Positions 8,899-18,474 are shown, counted from the first letter of the stretch. The stretch is DNA of 64,000 nucleotides from Silicimonas sp. (GCA_022819605.1 JAJEGW010000198.1:21526-85525); one strand, 5' to 3'. A program made the numbers and translations. Notes: generated by a model not told the origin, from the sequence alone.

Positions 8899-9675
8899 AT
8901 GACTCTCAGCGTTGACCTGAACTCTGACATGGGAGAAGGCTTCGGCCCGTGGGAAATGGGCGACGACGCAAACCTTCTGCAAGTCGTGACTTCCGCCAAT
9001 GTCGCCTGCGGTTTCCACGCCGGCGATGCTGACACCATGGCCGCAACGATGCGCAAGGCAGTCGAAAGCAGCGTCGGCATCGGCGCCCACCCCGGCTTCG
9101 CTGACCTCCAGGGCTTCGGCCGGCGTCGGATGCAGGTGCCTTTGACTACGCTTGCCAACATGATCCGATACCAGGTGGGAGCCGCCCAGGCGATGGCGCG
9201 CGCCGCCGGTGGCATGGTTCGGCACATGAAGCTTCACGGCGCCCTCTCGAACATGGCAAGCGTCGACGCCGACATGGCCCGCGCCTGCTACGAGGCAGCG
9301 CTCGACGTGGCGCCGGACATCATCATCGTCGGACTCGCGGCGACACGGATGGAAGAGGTCTGCCGCGAACTGGGCTGCAACTGGGCAGGCGAGATTTTTG
9401 CCGACCGGGCCTACAATCCCGACGGCACTCTTGTCGATCGTCGTTTGCCAGGCGCGATGATCAGTGACGGCGGCAACGCTGCGCGACGCGTGGCCGAAAT
9501 GGTCCGGGAGGGCGCGATCATCACCGGCGACGGCCAGAAGCTGCCGACACGCATCGACACGATCTGCGTCCACGGCGACAGCGCCGAGGCCGTCGCGATG
9601 GCCACCCGCGTGCGCGAAGGTCTTGAGGCGGAAGAAATAAAGCTGGAAATGTTCACCGGATCACCGCTTGCCTGA
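8899..9675 (+). CDS. pxpA: 5-oxoprolinase subunit A (LamB/YcsF family)
   Basis: PxpA is the subunit of the ATP-dependent bacterial 5-oxoprolinase PxpABC that acts on 5-oxoproline. The protein opens with the family signature SVDLNSDMGEGFGPW and contains SANVACGFHAGD and the conserved GAHPGFADLQGFGRR. The final GDGQKLPTRIDTICVHGD is also typical. Length is 258 residues, as expected for the family. The frame is open from 8719, but the first 60 codons are not conserved, and the ATG at 8899 matches the family start. PxpB and PxpC are not adjacent: the next gene is the convergent trigger factor gene, so the partner subunits must be elsewhere or absent. Confidence 0.9.
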   Translation: MTLSVDLNSDMGEGFGPWEMGDDANLLQVVTSANVACGFHAGDADTMAATMRKAVESSVGIGAHPGFADLQGFGRRRMQVPLTTLANMIRYQVGAAQAMARAAGGMVRHMKLHGALSNMASVDADMARACYEAALDVAPDIIIVGLAATRMEEVCRELGCNWAGEIFADRAYNPDGTLVDRRLPGAMISDGGNAARRVAEMVREGAIITGDGQKLPTRIDTICVHGDSAEAVAMATRVREGLEAEEIKLEMFTGSPLA

Positions 9676-9706
9676 CGGCGCCGCTCGCCATTGTCGACTG
9701 GTGCGC

Positions 9707-9728
9707 CCGGGCTCGGCCAAGGGCCCGG
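9707..9728. terminator. Hairpin between convergent pxpA and tig
   Basis: CCGGGC (9707-9712) and GCCCGG (9723-9728) can pair around a ten-base loop, in the 68-base space between the two converging stop codons. There is no U-run on either side, so it would be a Rho-assisted or weak bidirectional terminator at best. Confidence 0.35.
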
Positions 9729-9743
9729 ACGAAGGCGGTCGCT

Positions 9744-11078
9744 TCAATCGTCTTCGTCCAGCGCTTCGAACGCCTTGATCAGCTCGTCCTTGGCAACCGA
9801 CTTGTCCTTGATGGTTGCCTTCTCAAGGACAAAGTCCACGAGCTTCTCTTCGAAGATCGACGCATGGATCTGGCTGCGCATGGCTGGAGAATTCTGCACG
9901 AGATCGAAGTAATCCCGCTCCCGCCCCGGGAGAGCCCTCGCCTGGTTGATGACGGCCTGGTTCATCTCGGCATCCGTGACCGTTACCTGAGACCTTTCGC
10001 CAAGATCCGACAGGAGCAGTCCGAGGCGCACGCGACGCTCAGCCAACCTGTTGTGCTCTTCGTCGGGCTCGATTTCCTGGTCGTCGTCGCCTTCAGCTTC
10101 CGGGTGCTCATCGCGCCAGAGCTGATACGCGATCTGCCTGGCCTCCCTCTCGACGAGCGACGGCGGCAGGTCGAATTCCAGCACTTGGTCGAGTTCATCG
10201 AAAAGCGCGCGCTTCAAGATCGATCGCGCAACCGACTCGCTCTCGTTCTTGATGGCCTCCTCCGCCCTTTTCTTGAATTCCTCGAGATCTTCCGCACCGA
10301 ATTTCTTGGCCAGTTCATCGTCGATTGCGGCGGGCTTGGGCTCCTGCACCGACGTGACCGTCACCTGGAACGTGGCAAGCTTTCCCGCCAACTGCTTGCT
10401 TGCATGGTCTTTCGGAAACGTGACCTCGACTTTCCTGGATTCGCCCTCAACTGCTCCGAAGAGCGGTGCCTCGAAACCGGGGACGAACTGGTCCTGGCCA
10501 AGAACCAAGGGAACGCCCGAACCGGCAGCTTCATGAAGGATCTCGCGATCGACCATGCAGGTGAAGTCAACAATCACCTGATCACCTTCCACGGCCTCCG
10601 ATCCCTTTGGACGATTCTCGTAGTCAGGCGCACGAGAAGCGAATTCCTCGATCACCTCGTTGATCGCTGCCTCGTCAACTTCGACGACGAGCCTTTCCAG
10701 TTCCAGCCCTGCCAAGTCGACTTCCGGAATCTCGGGCAAGGTCTCGTAGGTCAGCGCCAGTTCGACGTCGTCGCCTTCCTTCCAGTCCTGGTTCTGCATC
10801 TCGACCTTTGGCTCCATGTCCGGCTTTTCGCCGGAGTCCTTGAAGTGCCCGGAGACAGCCGCATCGACGCTTTCCTGCATCGCTTCGCCCAAGAGGCGCT
10901 GCCCGAACTGCTTCTTGAGCAGAGCAGTCGGGACCTTCCCCTTGCGGAATCCCTTCATCTGGATCTCGGGAGCCGCTTCTGCCAGCTTGCCGTTGACCTT
11001 GTCGTCCAGTTCGCTCGCGGTCACGGTGATCCTGTAGCCGCGCTTGAAACCCTCGTTCAGCGTTTCGGTGACCTGCAT
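9744..11078 (-). CDS. tig: Trigger factor
   Basis: Ribosome-associated chaperone and peptidyl-prolyl isomerase that receives nascent chains at the exit tunnel. The 444-residue protein begins MQVTETLNEGFKRGY; the ribosome-binding signature GFRKGKVP is at about residues 44-51. The PPIase (FKBP-like) domain follows (GDQVIVDFTCMVD to TFQVTVTSVQEPKP, about 155-245), then the helical C-terminal chaperone arms. The last residues are acidic (EALDEDD). The start is set by GAGAGG on the minus strand, which lies six bases before the ATG at 11078 and abuts an upstream ATG at 11084. In many proteobacteria tig precedes clpP; here it is alone. Confidence 0.94.
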   Translation of the reverse strand: MQVTETLNEGFKRGYRITVTASELDDKVNGKLAEAAPEIQMKGFRKGKVPTALLKKQFGQRLLGEAMQESVDAAVSGHFKDSGEKPDMEPKVEMQNQDWKEGDDVELALTYETLPEIPEVDLAGLELERLVVEVDEAAINEVIEEFASRAPDYENRPKGSEAVEGDQVIVDFTCMVDREILHEAAGSGVPLVLGQDQFVPGFEAPLFGAVEGESRKVEVTFPKDHASKQLAGKLATFQVTVTSVQEPKPAAIDDELAKKFGAEDLEEFKKRAEEAIKNESESVARSILKRALFDELDQVLEFDLPPSLVEREARQIAYQLWRDEHPEAEGDDDQEIEPDEEHNRLAERRVRLGLLLSDLGERSQVTVTDAEMNQAVINQARALPGRERDYFDLVQNSPAMRSQIHASIFEEKLVDFVLEKATIKDKSVAKDELIKAFEALDEDD

Positions 11079-11282
11079 GGGCATCCTCTCACAATCCCGC
11101 GCCAATCGCGTCCCGCGCGGGCCAGAAAAATCCGCGCTCCTTCTATGGAAGCAGGAATTTGTCCGCAAGGCGAAAGCGAAGGGAAGCGCGCAGGATCTCC
11201 GTCGCACCGAATCCGGAGCATCCGGGGACGTCGCCTTCGCCGCCGAATTCCAGTATCCTCGATGTCCCGAGGCCCCTGCTGC

Positions 11283-11367
11283 TGGTGCGGGTGGAGGGAC
11301 TTGAACCCCCACGCCTTTCGGCGCCAGATCCTAAATCTGGTGCGTCTACCAATTCCGCCACACCCGC
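11283..11367 (-). tRNA. tRNA-Leu (anticodon UAG)
   Basis: Read on the minus strand, the gene begins GCGGGTG and ends CACCCGC-A-CCA, giving a seven-base acceptor stem, discriminator A and an encoded CCA end (11283-11285). The anticodon stem CCAGA/TCTGG encloses the loop TTTAGGA, so the anticodon is TAG (Leu, CUA codons). There is a long variable arm, as expected for a class II tRNA, and the T-loop is TTCAAGT. Confidence 0.97.
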
Positions 11368-11481
11368 GCTCCCTGCCTGTTACCAAAGCCGGATGCATCC
11401 TGCGAGCGGATTTTGCGTGCAGGCCACTCGCGCTCGCCCAGGAATGTTCCTATAAGGCAGCTCTCGAACTTGGAATTCCCG

Positions 11482-12264
11482 ATGACAATAGCCCTGTCCC
11501 CCATAGATGCCGCCAAGCATGCCGTCGCGGAGCGGGCCAGCACTCTCGTCGTCTCCGGAATGAAGGTCGGGCTGGGCACCGGGTCAACGGCGGCCTTTCT
11601 GGTCAAGTGCCTGGGCGAAAGAGTGAGAGCGGAAGGACTGGACATCGTCTGTGTGCCGACATCGGTCGCGACGGCCGAACTGGCTCGTGAAGAAGACATC
11701 AGGCTCGCGACCCTCGACGAAGTGGGCTGGCTTGACCTGACAGTCGATGGAGCGGACGAATTCGATCCGGCCTTGAACCTGATCAAGGGCGGTGGCGGCG
11801 CACTCTTGCGGGAGAAGATCGTGGCGACCGCATCGAACCGGATGATCGCGATAGTCGATGCTTCCAAGCAGGTAAAGACACTTGGCGCGTACCCGCTTCC
11901 GGTCGAAGTGCTGAGCTTCGGAATGGATGCCACCAAGGCGCTGTTGGAAAAGGTCCTCAAGACCCAAGACGTAGACGGTCGCCGATTCGAGCTTCGCTGC
12001 AGGAACGGCAAGATCTTCACGACCGACGAGGGCAATCACATCCTTGATCTTCACCTGGACCGCATTGGCAATGCCCGCGATCTTGCGCTGGCCATCAACC
12101 AGATTCCCGGCGTTGTCGAAAACGGGCTGTTCATCGGCATGTGCGACACGATCATTCTCGGCAAAATTGACGGCGCGGTCGAAACCATCTTGGCATCCAA
12201 GGGCAATTCGGAGATTCACCGAACCGAGCGGATGGGCGGTGATTGCCCAGCCGCAGCCAAGTGA
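11482..12264 (+). CDS. rpiA: Ribose-5-phosphate isomerase A
   Basis: Interconverts ribose-5-phosphate and ribulose-5-phosphate in the pentose phosphate pathway. The 260-residue protein contains the phosphate-binding GLGTGSTAAFLV at about residues 30-41, the catalytic-region motifs DLTVDGADEFDP and KGGGGALLREKIVA, and the late segment IPGVVENGLFIGM. All are family hallmarks. The upstream 23 in-frame codons are not conserved; the ATG at 11482 (MTIALSPIDAAKHAV) is the natural start. Its stop codon shares one base with the start of gor (TGATG), so the two are translationally coupled, a link between NADPH supply and glutathione reduction. Confidence 0.95.
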   Translation: MTIALSPIDAAKHAVAERASTLVVSGMKVGLGTGSTAAFLVKCLGERVRAEGLDIVCVPTSVATAELAREEDIRLATLDEVGWLDLTVDGADEFDPALNLIKGGGGALLREKIVATASNRMIAIVDASKQVKTLGAYPLPVEVLSFGMDATKALLEKVLKTQDVDGRRFELRCRNGKIFTTDEGNHILDLHLDRIGNARDLALAINQIPGVVENGLFIGMCDTIILGKIDGAVETILASKGNSEIHRTERMGGDCPAAAK

Positions 12265-13682
12265 TGTCCTGCGACGTCGACCTGTTCGTCATCGGCGGCG
12301 GTTCGGGCGGGGTCCGCGCGGCCCGAACCGCGGCGGCCACCGGCGCTCGTGTCGCGCTGGCGGAAGATCGTCGAATGGGCGGAACATGCGTGATCCGGGG
12401 CTGCGTGCCAAAGAAGCTCATGGTGTTCGCTTCCGAGTTCCGGGAGCAGGCTGCACTTGCGCGCGGTTACGGATGGACCGCCGAACCAGGCGCTTTCGAG
12501 TGGCAGACGTTTCGCGCGAAGCTCGACGCCGAGCTTGACCGGCTCGAAGGCGTCTATCGCAACTTGCTGACGTCGACCGGCGTTACAATTCACGACATGC
12601 GGGCGCGGTTGTCCGACCCGGGCACGGTGGAACTCGAGGACGGCACTCGCGTCACGGCGAAACATGTCTTGATCGCCACGGGCGGCCACCCCGTGCGCCC
12701 CGATGTTCCGAACGCCGCGCTCGGAATGGTTTCGGACGACATCTTCGAGATGGAGGCGCTGCCCGAATCGGTACTGGTCGTCGGCGGCGGGTACATTGCC
12801 TGCGAATTCGCCTGCATCCTGAACGGGATGGGCGTCGAGGTGACGCAGTACTACCGCGGGCCGCAGATACTCCGTGGCTTCGATGACGAAGCTCGGAGCA
12901 CCGTCGCCAGAAGGATGCAGGAGCAAGGAATAGATCTTCAGGTCAACACGAATGTAGTTGACCTGCGTCCGGCGGATGCCTGCGGGGCAGAAGGACTGAA
13001 TTCGACGTCGAATGGCAGCGTTGAGTCGGCATCCGCGACAGGCCCGGTCGTTGCCAAGTCCACGAGCGGTGCCAAGCAGCGATTCGACCGTCTCCTGTTC
13101 GCCACCGGGCGCGCACCGAACTCCAGGGACATTGGGCTTGAGGAAGCCGGCGTTGCCGTGAACCAGCGCGGCGCAATTGAAGTCGATGCCTACAGCCGTA
13201 CAGCGATACCTTCGATTTACGCGATCGGCGACGTGACGGACCGCATCAACCTCACGCCCGTTGCAATCCGCGAAGGACAAGCCTTCACGGAGACCGTGTT
13301 CAAGGGCAACCCAACCGCACCGGATCACGACCTTGTGGCCTCGGCCGTTTTCACGCAACCGGAGCTTGGCACCGTGGGCCTGACCGAGGAGGCGGCACGC
13401 GAGCAGGAAGAGATCGAGGTCTACTCGGCGACGTTCAATCCCATGAGGACCGCCTTCGGCGGCCGGCCGAATCAGGTGCTCATGAAACTTGTCGTTTCAC
13501 GGTCCAGCAGGAAGGTTCTCGGATGCCATATCGTGTCGGACGGTGCGGGCGAATTGATCCAGATGGTGGGGATTGCCGTAAAGGCAGGCCTCACGAAGGA
13601 GGACTTTGACCGAACGGTCGCCGTCCATCCGACGATGTCGGAAGAGCTGGTTACAATGCAGACTCCGACAAGGGCGACTTGA
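12264..13682 (+). CDS. gor: Glutathione-disulfide reductase
   Basis: FAD- and NADPH-dependent reductase that regenerates glutathione in the cytoplasm. The FAD dinucleotide motif GGGSGGVRAAR is at residues 11-21 and the redox-active disulfide in TCVIRGCVPKK at Cys42 and Cys47. A central NAD(P)-binding strand VLVVGGGYIACEFA lies near 171, and the C-terminal dimer-interface segment ends AVHPTMSEELV with the His-Pro that completes the active site. The 472-residue length is slightly above average because of a Ser/Ala-rich insert near residues 235-265 (GLNSTSNGSVESASATG). Start ATG overlaps the rpiA stop. The VIRGC form of the motif is typical of glutathione rather than dihydrolipoamide reductases. 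Confidence 0.92.
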   Translation: MSCDVDLFVIGGGSGGVRAARTAAATGARVALAEDRRMGGTCVIRGCVPKKLMVFASEFREQAALARGYGWTAEPGAFEWQTFRAKLDAELDRLEGVYRNLLTSTGVTIHDMRARLSDPGTVELEDGTRVTAKHVLIATGGHPVRPDVPNAALGMVSDDIFEMEALPESVLVVGGGYIACEFACILNGMGVEVTQYYRGPQILRGFDDEARSTVARRMQEQGIDLQVNTNVVDLRPADACGAEGLNSTSNGSVESASATGPVVAKSTSGAKQRFDRLLFATGRAPNSRDIGLEEAGVAVNQRGAIEVDAYSRTAIPSIYAIGDVTDRINLTPVAIREGQAFTETVFKGNPTAPDHDLVASAVFTQPELGTVGLTEEAAREQEEIEVYSATFNPMRTAFGGRPNQVLMKLVVSRSSRKVLGCHIVSDGAGELIQMVGIAVKAGLTKEDFDRTVAVHPTMSEELVTMQTPTRAT

Positions 13683-13739
13683 AAAACCGCGCAAAACACT
13701 ACAGTTAGCACCCTGAGAGATTCAGAAAGAGGACCACGA

Positions 13740-14873
13740 ATGGCCAACAAGAGCGGCGGACCATGGGGCGGCGGCCCTCAGAATGGCGGCAACGGAGATG
13801 CCCGCAGGCCAGGTCGGCCCGGGCAGCAGAGACCCAACATACCCGATATCGACGACATGGTGAGAAAGGGCCAGGAGCGGCTCTCTTCAATCATGGGCGG
13901 CAGAGGAGGATCCGGCCGACGCGGCGGTGGCGGCGGCGAGCGACCGCGGCTTTCGCGCGGTTCCATTGCCATCGGCGCAGTGGTCATTCTGGGCATCTGG
14001 GCCTATTCCTCGCTGTATTCGGTCAGACCGGAAGAGCAGTCGGTCGAACTGTTCTTGGGGGAATTCTCCTCGATCGGCCAGCCCGGCCTCAACTTCGCGC
14101 CTTGGCCGGTGATGAGCTACGAGGTCATCCCAGTGACTCGGGAACAGTCGGAAGACATTGGTGTCGGCCGTCAGGGTGACAACGGCCTGATGTTGACCAC
14201 GGACGAAAACATCGTCGACATTGACTTCCAGGTCGTCTGGAACATCTCCAGGCCCGACGACTTCCTGTTCAACCTGAGAGACGGACCGGAAACCGTGCGA
14301 GCGGTTTCTGAATCGGCGATGCGCGAGATCGTGGCGGGCAGCGAACTTGCACCCCTTCTCAACCGCGATCGAGCGATCGTGGCGCAGCGGGCCAAGGAAC
14401 TGATCCAAGCGACGCTCGACAACTACGAAGCGGGCATCAACATCGTCCGCGTGAACTTGAACAAGGCAGACCCGCCGCGCGAGGTGATCGACGCCTTCCG
14501 CGACGTCCAGGCAGCGGAACAGGAGCGTGACCGTCTCGAGCGCCAAGCCGACGCGTACGCCAACCGCGTGCTCGCGGGCGCGCGCGGCGAAGCGGCACAG
14601 GTTCTTGAAGTGGCCGAATCCTACCGCGCCCAGGTCGTGAACGAGGCCAAGGGCGAGGCCAGCCGCTTCTCCGCGGTTCTGGCCGAATATCGCCTGGCGC
14701 CGGAAGTCACGCGGCGAAGGCTGTACATCGAGACGCTGGAGAAGGTTCTCGGTGGCATTGACAAGATCATTCTCGACGAGGGCGTCAGTGACGGCCCGGG
14801 CCAGGGCGTCGTGCCCTACTTGCCGCTGAACGAACTCCGTCGCGGAACAACCACTCCCGAAGGAGGAAACTGA
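13740..14873 (+). CDS. hflK: FtsH protease modulator HflK
   Basis: Inner-membrane prohibitin/SPFH protein that with HflC forms a large periplasmic cage around FtsH and modulates its proteolysis. The 377-residue protein starts with a long Gly/Arg-rich cytoplasmic tail (residues 1-75), then one membrane helix (SIAIGAVVILGIWAYSSLY), then the SPFH domain beginning YSVRPEEQSVELFLGEF. A coiled coil rich in Glu/Ala/Arg follows (AAEQERDRLERQADAYANRV). The hflC start lies one base after the stop, and the GGAGG before it sits inside the end of hflK. Confidence 0.95.
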   Translation: MANKSGGPWGGGPQNGGNGDARRPGRPGQQRPNIPDIDDMVRKGQERLSSIMGGRGGSGRRGGGGGERPRLSRGSIAIGAVVILGIWAYSSLYSVRPEEQSVELFLGEFSSIGQPGLNFAPWPVMSYEVIPVTREQSEDIGVGRQGDNGLMLTTDENIVDIDFQVVWNISRPDDFLFNLRDGPETVRAVSESAMREIVAGSELAPLLNRDRAIVAQRAKELIQATLDNYEAGINIVRVNLNKADPPREVIDAFRDVQAAEQERDRLERQADAYANRVLAGARGEAAQVLEVAESYRAQVVNEAKGEASRFSAVLAEYRLAPEVTRRRLYIETLEKVLGGIDKIILDEGVSDGPGQGVVPYLPLNELRRGTTTPEGGN

Positions 14874-14874
14874 G

Positions 14875-15786
14875 ATGTTGAGAAGTGGAGTCCTTCTGAC
14901 GGCAATTCTGGCCATTGCGGCCGCCATTGCCCTCTCGTCCATCTTCATCGTGGATGAGCGCGAGAAGGCGCTGGTTCTGCAGTTCGGCCAGATCAAGCAG
15001 GTCAAGACAGAGCCCGGCTTGGGATTCAAGATCCCCATCATCCAGGAAGTCGTGCGCTATGATGGCCGAATCCTGTCTCTCGACACGCCCGAAATCGAGA
15101 TCACGCCCTCGGACGACAGGCGGCTGGTTGTCGACGCCTTCACACGCTATCGCATCGGCCATCAGGACGAGGACATCGTCCAGTTCCGCCAGGCCGTGGG
15201 ACCGGGCGGCGTGCGATTCGCCGAGGACCGACTGTCATCGATCCTCATCGACGAAATCCGGGCGGTCCTGGGTGCGGAGGGCGTGACCTCGAACACGATC
15301 CTGTCCCCCGAAAGGGCTGAGCTCATGAACCGAATCCGGGCCAATGCGGACGCGGAAGCGGCGGCGTTGGGGCTTGACGTTGTTGACGTGCGGCTGAAGC
15401 AGACCAACCTCCCCGAGCAAAACCTCGCGGCCACGTTTGACCGGATGCGCGCGGAGCGCGAACGGGAAGCGACTGACGAGCGGGCCCGAGGGGCGGAGGC
15501 CGCCCAAAGGGTCCAGGCTCAGGCCGACAGGACGGTGGTCGAAATCGTTTCCGAAGCCAACCGCGAAGCCGAAATCGTCCGCGGCGAGGCGGATGCAGAA
15601 CGCAACTCGATCTTCGCCGCTGCCTATGGCGCAGACGAGGGCTTCTTCCGGTTCTACCGGTCGCTTGCAGCCTACGAGCGAGCCCTCCAGGGACAGAACT
15701 CGACGCTTGTAATTACGCCTGACAGCGAGTTCTTCGAGTTCCTGGACGGTGTCGGCATGGAGCCCGTCGGCACGGCGGCAAATTAA
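14875..15786 (+). CDS. hflC: FtsH protease modulator HflC
   Basis: Partner of HflK in the membrane complex that regulates FtsH. The 303-residue protein has an N-terminal membrane anchor (residues about 5-25), the SPFH start FIVDEREKALVLQFGQIKQV, and a long Arg/Glu/Ala coiled coil (FDRMRAEREREATDERARG). It ends with the conserved FYRSLAAYERAL and NSTLVITPDSEFFEFL segments. Spacing from hflK is one base and a DUF2065 gene follows five bases later, so the three are one operon. A degP-type protease gene, which often follows in relatives, is not present. Confidence 0.95.
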   Translation: MLRSGVLLTAILAIAAAIALSSIFIVDEREKALVLQFGQIKQVKTEPGLGFKIPIIQEVVRYDGRILSLDTPEIEITPSDDRRLVVDAFTRYRIGHQDEDIVQFRQAVGPGGVRFAEDRLSSILIDEIRAVLGAEGVTSNTILSPERAELMNRIRANADAEAAALGLDVVDVRLKQTNLPEQNLAATFDRMRAEREREATDERARGAEAAQRVQAQADRTVVEIVSEANREAEIVRGEADAERNSIFAAAYGADEGFFRFYRSLAAYERALQGQNSTLVITPDSEFFEFLDGVGMEPVGTAAN

Positions 15787-15791
15787 GGGGC

Positions 15792-15977
15792 ATGGAACTC
15801 GCGCTTCTCGGGATCGGCCTCGTGCTTGTCATCGAAGGCCTTGTTCTCGCCTTGCTGCCGAATCGGCTGGACGAGCTGGTCAGGGCAATTGCATCCTGGC
15901 CGCTGGAGACCCGTCGGGCATGCGGTCTTGGCGCCCTTGCCGTTGGCGTGTTTCTGGTTTGGCTCGCACGAACCTAG
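15792..15977 (+). CDS. DUF2065 family small membrane protein
   Basis: A 61-residue protein with two hydrophobic helices (residues 4-22 and about 43-58) separated by a short polar loop containing the conserved NRLDELVRAI. This matches DUF2065 (YjeT-type), whose members commonly sit directly behind hflC. It begins five bases after the hflC stop, so it is cotranscribed. Its role is unknown; the location suggests an accessory to the FtsH-HflKC assembly. Confidence 0.85.
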   Translation: MELALLGIGLVLVIEGLVLALLPNRLDELVRAIASWPLETRRACGLGALAVGVFLVWLART

Positions 15978-16121
15978 TACCGTCCGCACCGACCAACCGG
16001 CGGATGCCTGGGCGGCAGCCGGTCCGGATGACTGCCTGAATCGCGACCGCAGGACGCCTTTTCTGCCAGGAATGTCGCGTAGAGACGCCCAAACGCCGCA
16101 AGTCTCCGGCAGGAACGGCTC

Positions 16122-17495
16122 ATGTTCCTGAGCGTTTTTGAAGTGTTCAAGGTGGGCGTCGGCCCATCGTCCTCACACACCATGGGGCCGATGGTGGCCG
16201 CCGGACGGTTTCTCGAGACCCTCCGGACCTCCGCATTCAAGCCGCACGGCCTGCGCGCATCCTTGCACGGTTCGCTTGCGTTCACCGGCGTAGGCCACGC
16301 GACCGATCGTGCAGTGATCCTCGGTCTCGCGGGCTTCGAGCCCGACACCTATGACATGGCCAGAGCCGAGGCAGCCCTTAAGGAAATTCGCCAAGAAAAG
16401 CGTGTCACGCCGGATGGACTCGGCCCGCTTTCCTTCGATCCCGAAGCGGATCTCCGTTTTGACTACGATACGCCGCTGCCGGGGCACGCCAACGGCCTCA
16501 GGCTATATGCCACTGACGGCGAAGGCGACGTGATCCGGCATGAAACCTACTATTCCATCGGTGGCGGATTCGTCTTGACCGAAGCTGAGCTTGCGGAAGG
16601 CGGGAGCAAGGATGACGGCCCGTCTGTGCCTTACCCGTTCCGGTCGGCGGCCGAGATGCTTGAGATGGCGAGAACCGACGGCAAGAGCGTTGCGGAGATG
16701 AAGCGGGCAAACGAGCTGACTCGAATGAGTTCCGCAGAGCTTGACACCGGCCTGCAGCGAATCTGGGAGGTCATGAACGAGTGCATGGAACGCGGCCTTA
16801 GCACCGAGGGCGAGCTTCCGGGTGGCTTGAACGTGCGTCGCCGCGCAGCCGCGATTCGTGCCGGCCTGGAGGCCGAACGCGGCACGAACCTGACTGCCCC
16901 GCACGTCGTGAATGACTGGATCAGCGCCTACGCCATGGCGGTCAACGAGGAAAACGCGGCTGGCGGCCAGGTTGTGACCGCCCCGACCAACGGTGCCGCC
17001 GGTGTGGTCCCGGCAACCATCCGTTACTGGATGGACCATGTGCCGAGCGCGCGTTCGTCACGCATTGGCGAATTCCTCCTGACCGCCTCTGCCATTGGCG
17101 CGCTCATAAAGCACAACGCATCGATCTCGGGAGCCGAATGCGGATGCCAGGCCGAAGTCGGCTCGGCCTCGGCAATGGCTGCCGGCGGAATGGCCGCAGT
17201 GCTGGACGGCACGCCTGAGCAGGTGGAGAACGCCGCGGAAATTGCCCTTGAGCACCACCTCGGAATGACTTGCGATCCCGTGAGGGGTCTGGTGCAGGTG
17301 CCTTGCATCGAACGAAACGGGCTCGGCGCGATCAAGGCGGTTTCGGCTGCATCGCTGGCGCTTCGCGGCGACGGCAAGCACTTCGTGCCGCTCGATGCCG
17401 CCATCGAGACCATGCGCCAGACCGGCGAGGACATGAGCAAAAAGTACAAGGAAACCGCTCTTGGCGGTCTCGCCGTCAACGTCCCGAACTGCTAG
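16122..17495 (+). CDS. sdaA: L-serine ammonia-lyase (iron-sulfur type)
   Basis: Converts L-serine to pyruvate and ammonia using an oxygen-sensitive [4Fe-4S] cluster. The 457-residue single-chain form has the N-terminal [21 protein letters not shown] signature at residues 3-23 and the C-terminal catalytic domain from about residue 170. Candidate cluster cysteines are visible in [13 protein letters not shown], in [16 protein letters not shown] and at the C-terminus (NVPNC, where the tail Cys occupies the site in known structures). It stands alone and converges on nusB, whose stop overlaps its own by two bases. Confidence 0.95.
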   Translation: MFLSVFEVFKVGVGPSSSHTMGPMVAAGRFLETLRTSAFKPHGLRASLHGSLAFTGVGHATDRAVILGLAGFEPDTYDMARAEAALKEIRQEKRVTPDGLGPLSFDPEADLRFDYDTPLPGHANGLRLYATDGEGDVIRHETYYSIGGGFVLTEAELAEGGSKDDGPSVPYPFRSAAEMLEMARTDGKSVAEMKRANELTRMSSAELDTGLQRIWEVMNECMERGLSTEGELPGGLNVRRRAAAIRAGLEAERGTNLTAPHVVNDWISAYAMAVNEENAAGGQVVTAPTNGAAGVVPATIRYWMDHVPSARSSRIGEFLLTASAIGALIKHNASISGAECGCQAEVGSASAMAAGGMAAVLDGTPEQVENAAEIALEHHLGMTCDPVRGLVQVPCIERNGLGAIKAVSAASLALRGDGKHFVPLDAAIETMRQTGEDMSKKYKETALGGLAVNVPNC

Positions 17496-17965
17496 CCCCG
17501 GGCCCGCTCCTTGAATGCCTCCGGCCGCGCTTCGCGCGCCATATGGTCCAGTACCGCGTTCACGAAGCTCTTTTCCCGCCCCTCGGGGAAGAATGCCTTT
17601 GCCACGTCCACAAACTCGGATATTATCACTCGTGGCGGTACCTCGCTCCCGACCAGTTCCGCACCTGCCGCGCGAAACAGCGCACGCAGAACGGGATCGA
17701 TCCGGTCAATCGGCCACTTGGCCACAAGCGCCCGTTCCGTCATCTGGTCAATCCGCGCCTGCCAGGTCACGGCATCGTCGACAAGCTGCCGAAACAGGCC
17801 CCGGTCACCCGCCGCCAGTTCCAAGCCGTCGAGCTCTTCGGCGAAACGGTGATCCTCGAACTCGGTCTGAACGGTCGTCGCCGACTGACCGCTCGCCTCC
17901 ATCTGGAACAGCGCCTGCACCGCATGGAGCCGTGCGACGCTTCGCTTCTGCTGCAAGAGGGTCAT
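17492..17965 (-). CDS. nusB: Transcription antitermination factor NusB
   Basis: All-helical RNA-binding protein that binds boxA with S10 during rRNA antitermination. The 157-residue sequence contains AVQALFQMEAS near the N-terminus, DRIDPVLRALFRAAGAELV in the middle and the conserved closing region FFPEGREKSFVNAVLDHMAR. Its start overlaps the ribH stop by four bases (ATGA), the usual rib-nusB coupling in alphaproteobacteria. It is the last gene of the broken rib operon. Confidence 0.94.
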   Translation of the reverse strand: MTLLQQKRSVARLHAVQALFQMEASGQSATTVQTEFEDHRFAEELDGLELAAGDRGLFRQLVDDAVTWQARIDQMTERALVAKWPIDRIDPVLRALFRAAGAELVGSEVPPRVIISEFVDVAKAFFPEGREKSFVNAVLDHMAREARPEAFKERARG

Positions 17966-18474
17966 GAGAATCCGGAGACCTGAGCGGACCTGATCTCGCT
18001 CTCCGGTGGAGCAAAGCGCCGCTTGAGCGCAATGAGATGGAGCGCAGCGGCTGCAGCACCCCCGCCCTTGTTTTCGTTGCCGGGATCCGCACGCACCGCC
18101 GCCTGCTCGAGGGTTTCCACCGTCAGAATGCCGTTGCCAATGCAGGCGCCTTCAACGCCCAACAGCTGCAGGGCCCGGTTCGAATTGTCACAGACGGTCT
18201 CGTAATGCGTTGTTTCACCTCGAATCACGCAGCCCAGCGCGACGAAGCCGTCGTATTCAGCCTGCCTGAATGCAATGCCAATGGCTGTCGGCACTTCCAG
18301 TGCACCCGGAACCTTGACCAGATCGACCTTGGCCGAGACCTTCGTCAGCTCGGCTTGGGCTCCGTCCACGAGATCAGTGGCGATATCAACGTAGTACGGG
18401 GCGACGACAATCAGCATCTTCGGCGGAGTTTCGAACACCGGCAGATCCAGCGTGTGGTGAGGCTGCCCGGCCAT
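17962..18474 (-). CDS. ribH: 6,7-dimethyl-8-ribityllumazine synthase
   Basis: Condenses the ribityl-uracil intermediate with 3,4-dihydroxy-2-butanone-4-phosphate, the penultimate step of riboflavin synthesis. The 170-residue protein shows VKVPGALEVPTAI (phosphate and substrate binding), ALGCVIRGETTHYETV with the catalytic-region His, GNGILTVETLEQA, and NENKGGGAAAAALHLI. Start overlaps the ribB stop by one base (TGATG). Length is slightly above the 150-160 typical because of the N- and C-terminal tails. Confidence 0.95.
   Translation of the reverse strand: MAGQPHHTLDLPVFETPPKMLIVVAPYYVDIATDLVDGAQAELTKVSAKVDLVKVPGALEVPTAIGIAFRQAEYDGFVALGCVIRGETTHYETVCDNSNRALQLLGVEGACIGNGILTVETLEQAAVRADPGNENKGGGAAAAALHLIALKRRFAPPESEIRSAQVSGFS

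Noticed and set aside
9864..11690. 608-residue open frame on the plus strand
   Set aside because: It is antisense to trigger factor and tRNA-Leu and has no recognisable domain; it arises from the G+C-rich codons of tig.
13887..15041. 384-residue minus-strand open frame
   Set aside because: It lies entirely over hflK and the hflC start, which have clear family motifs on the plus strand.
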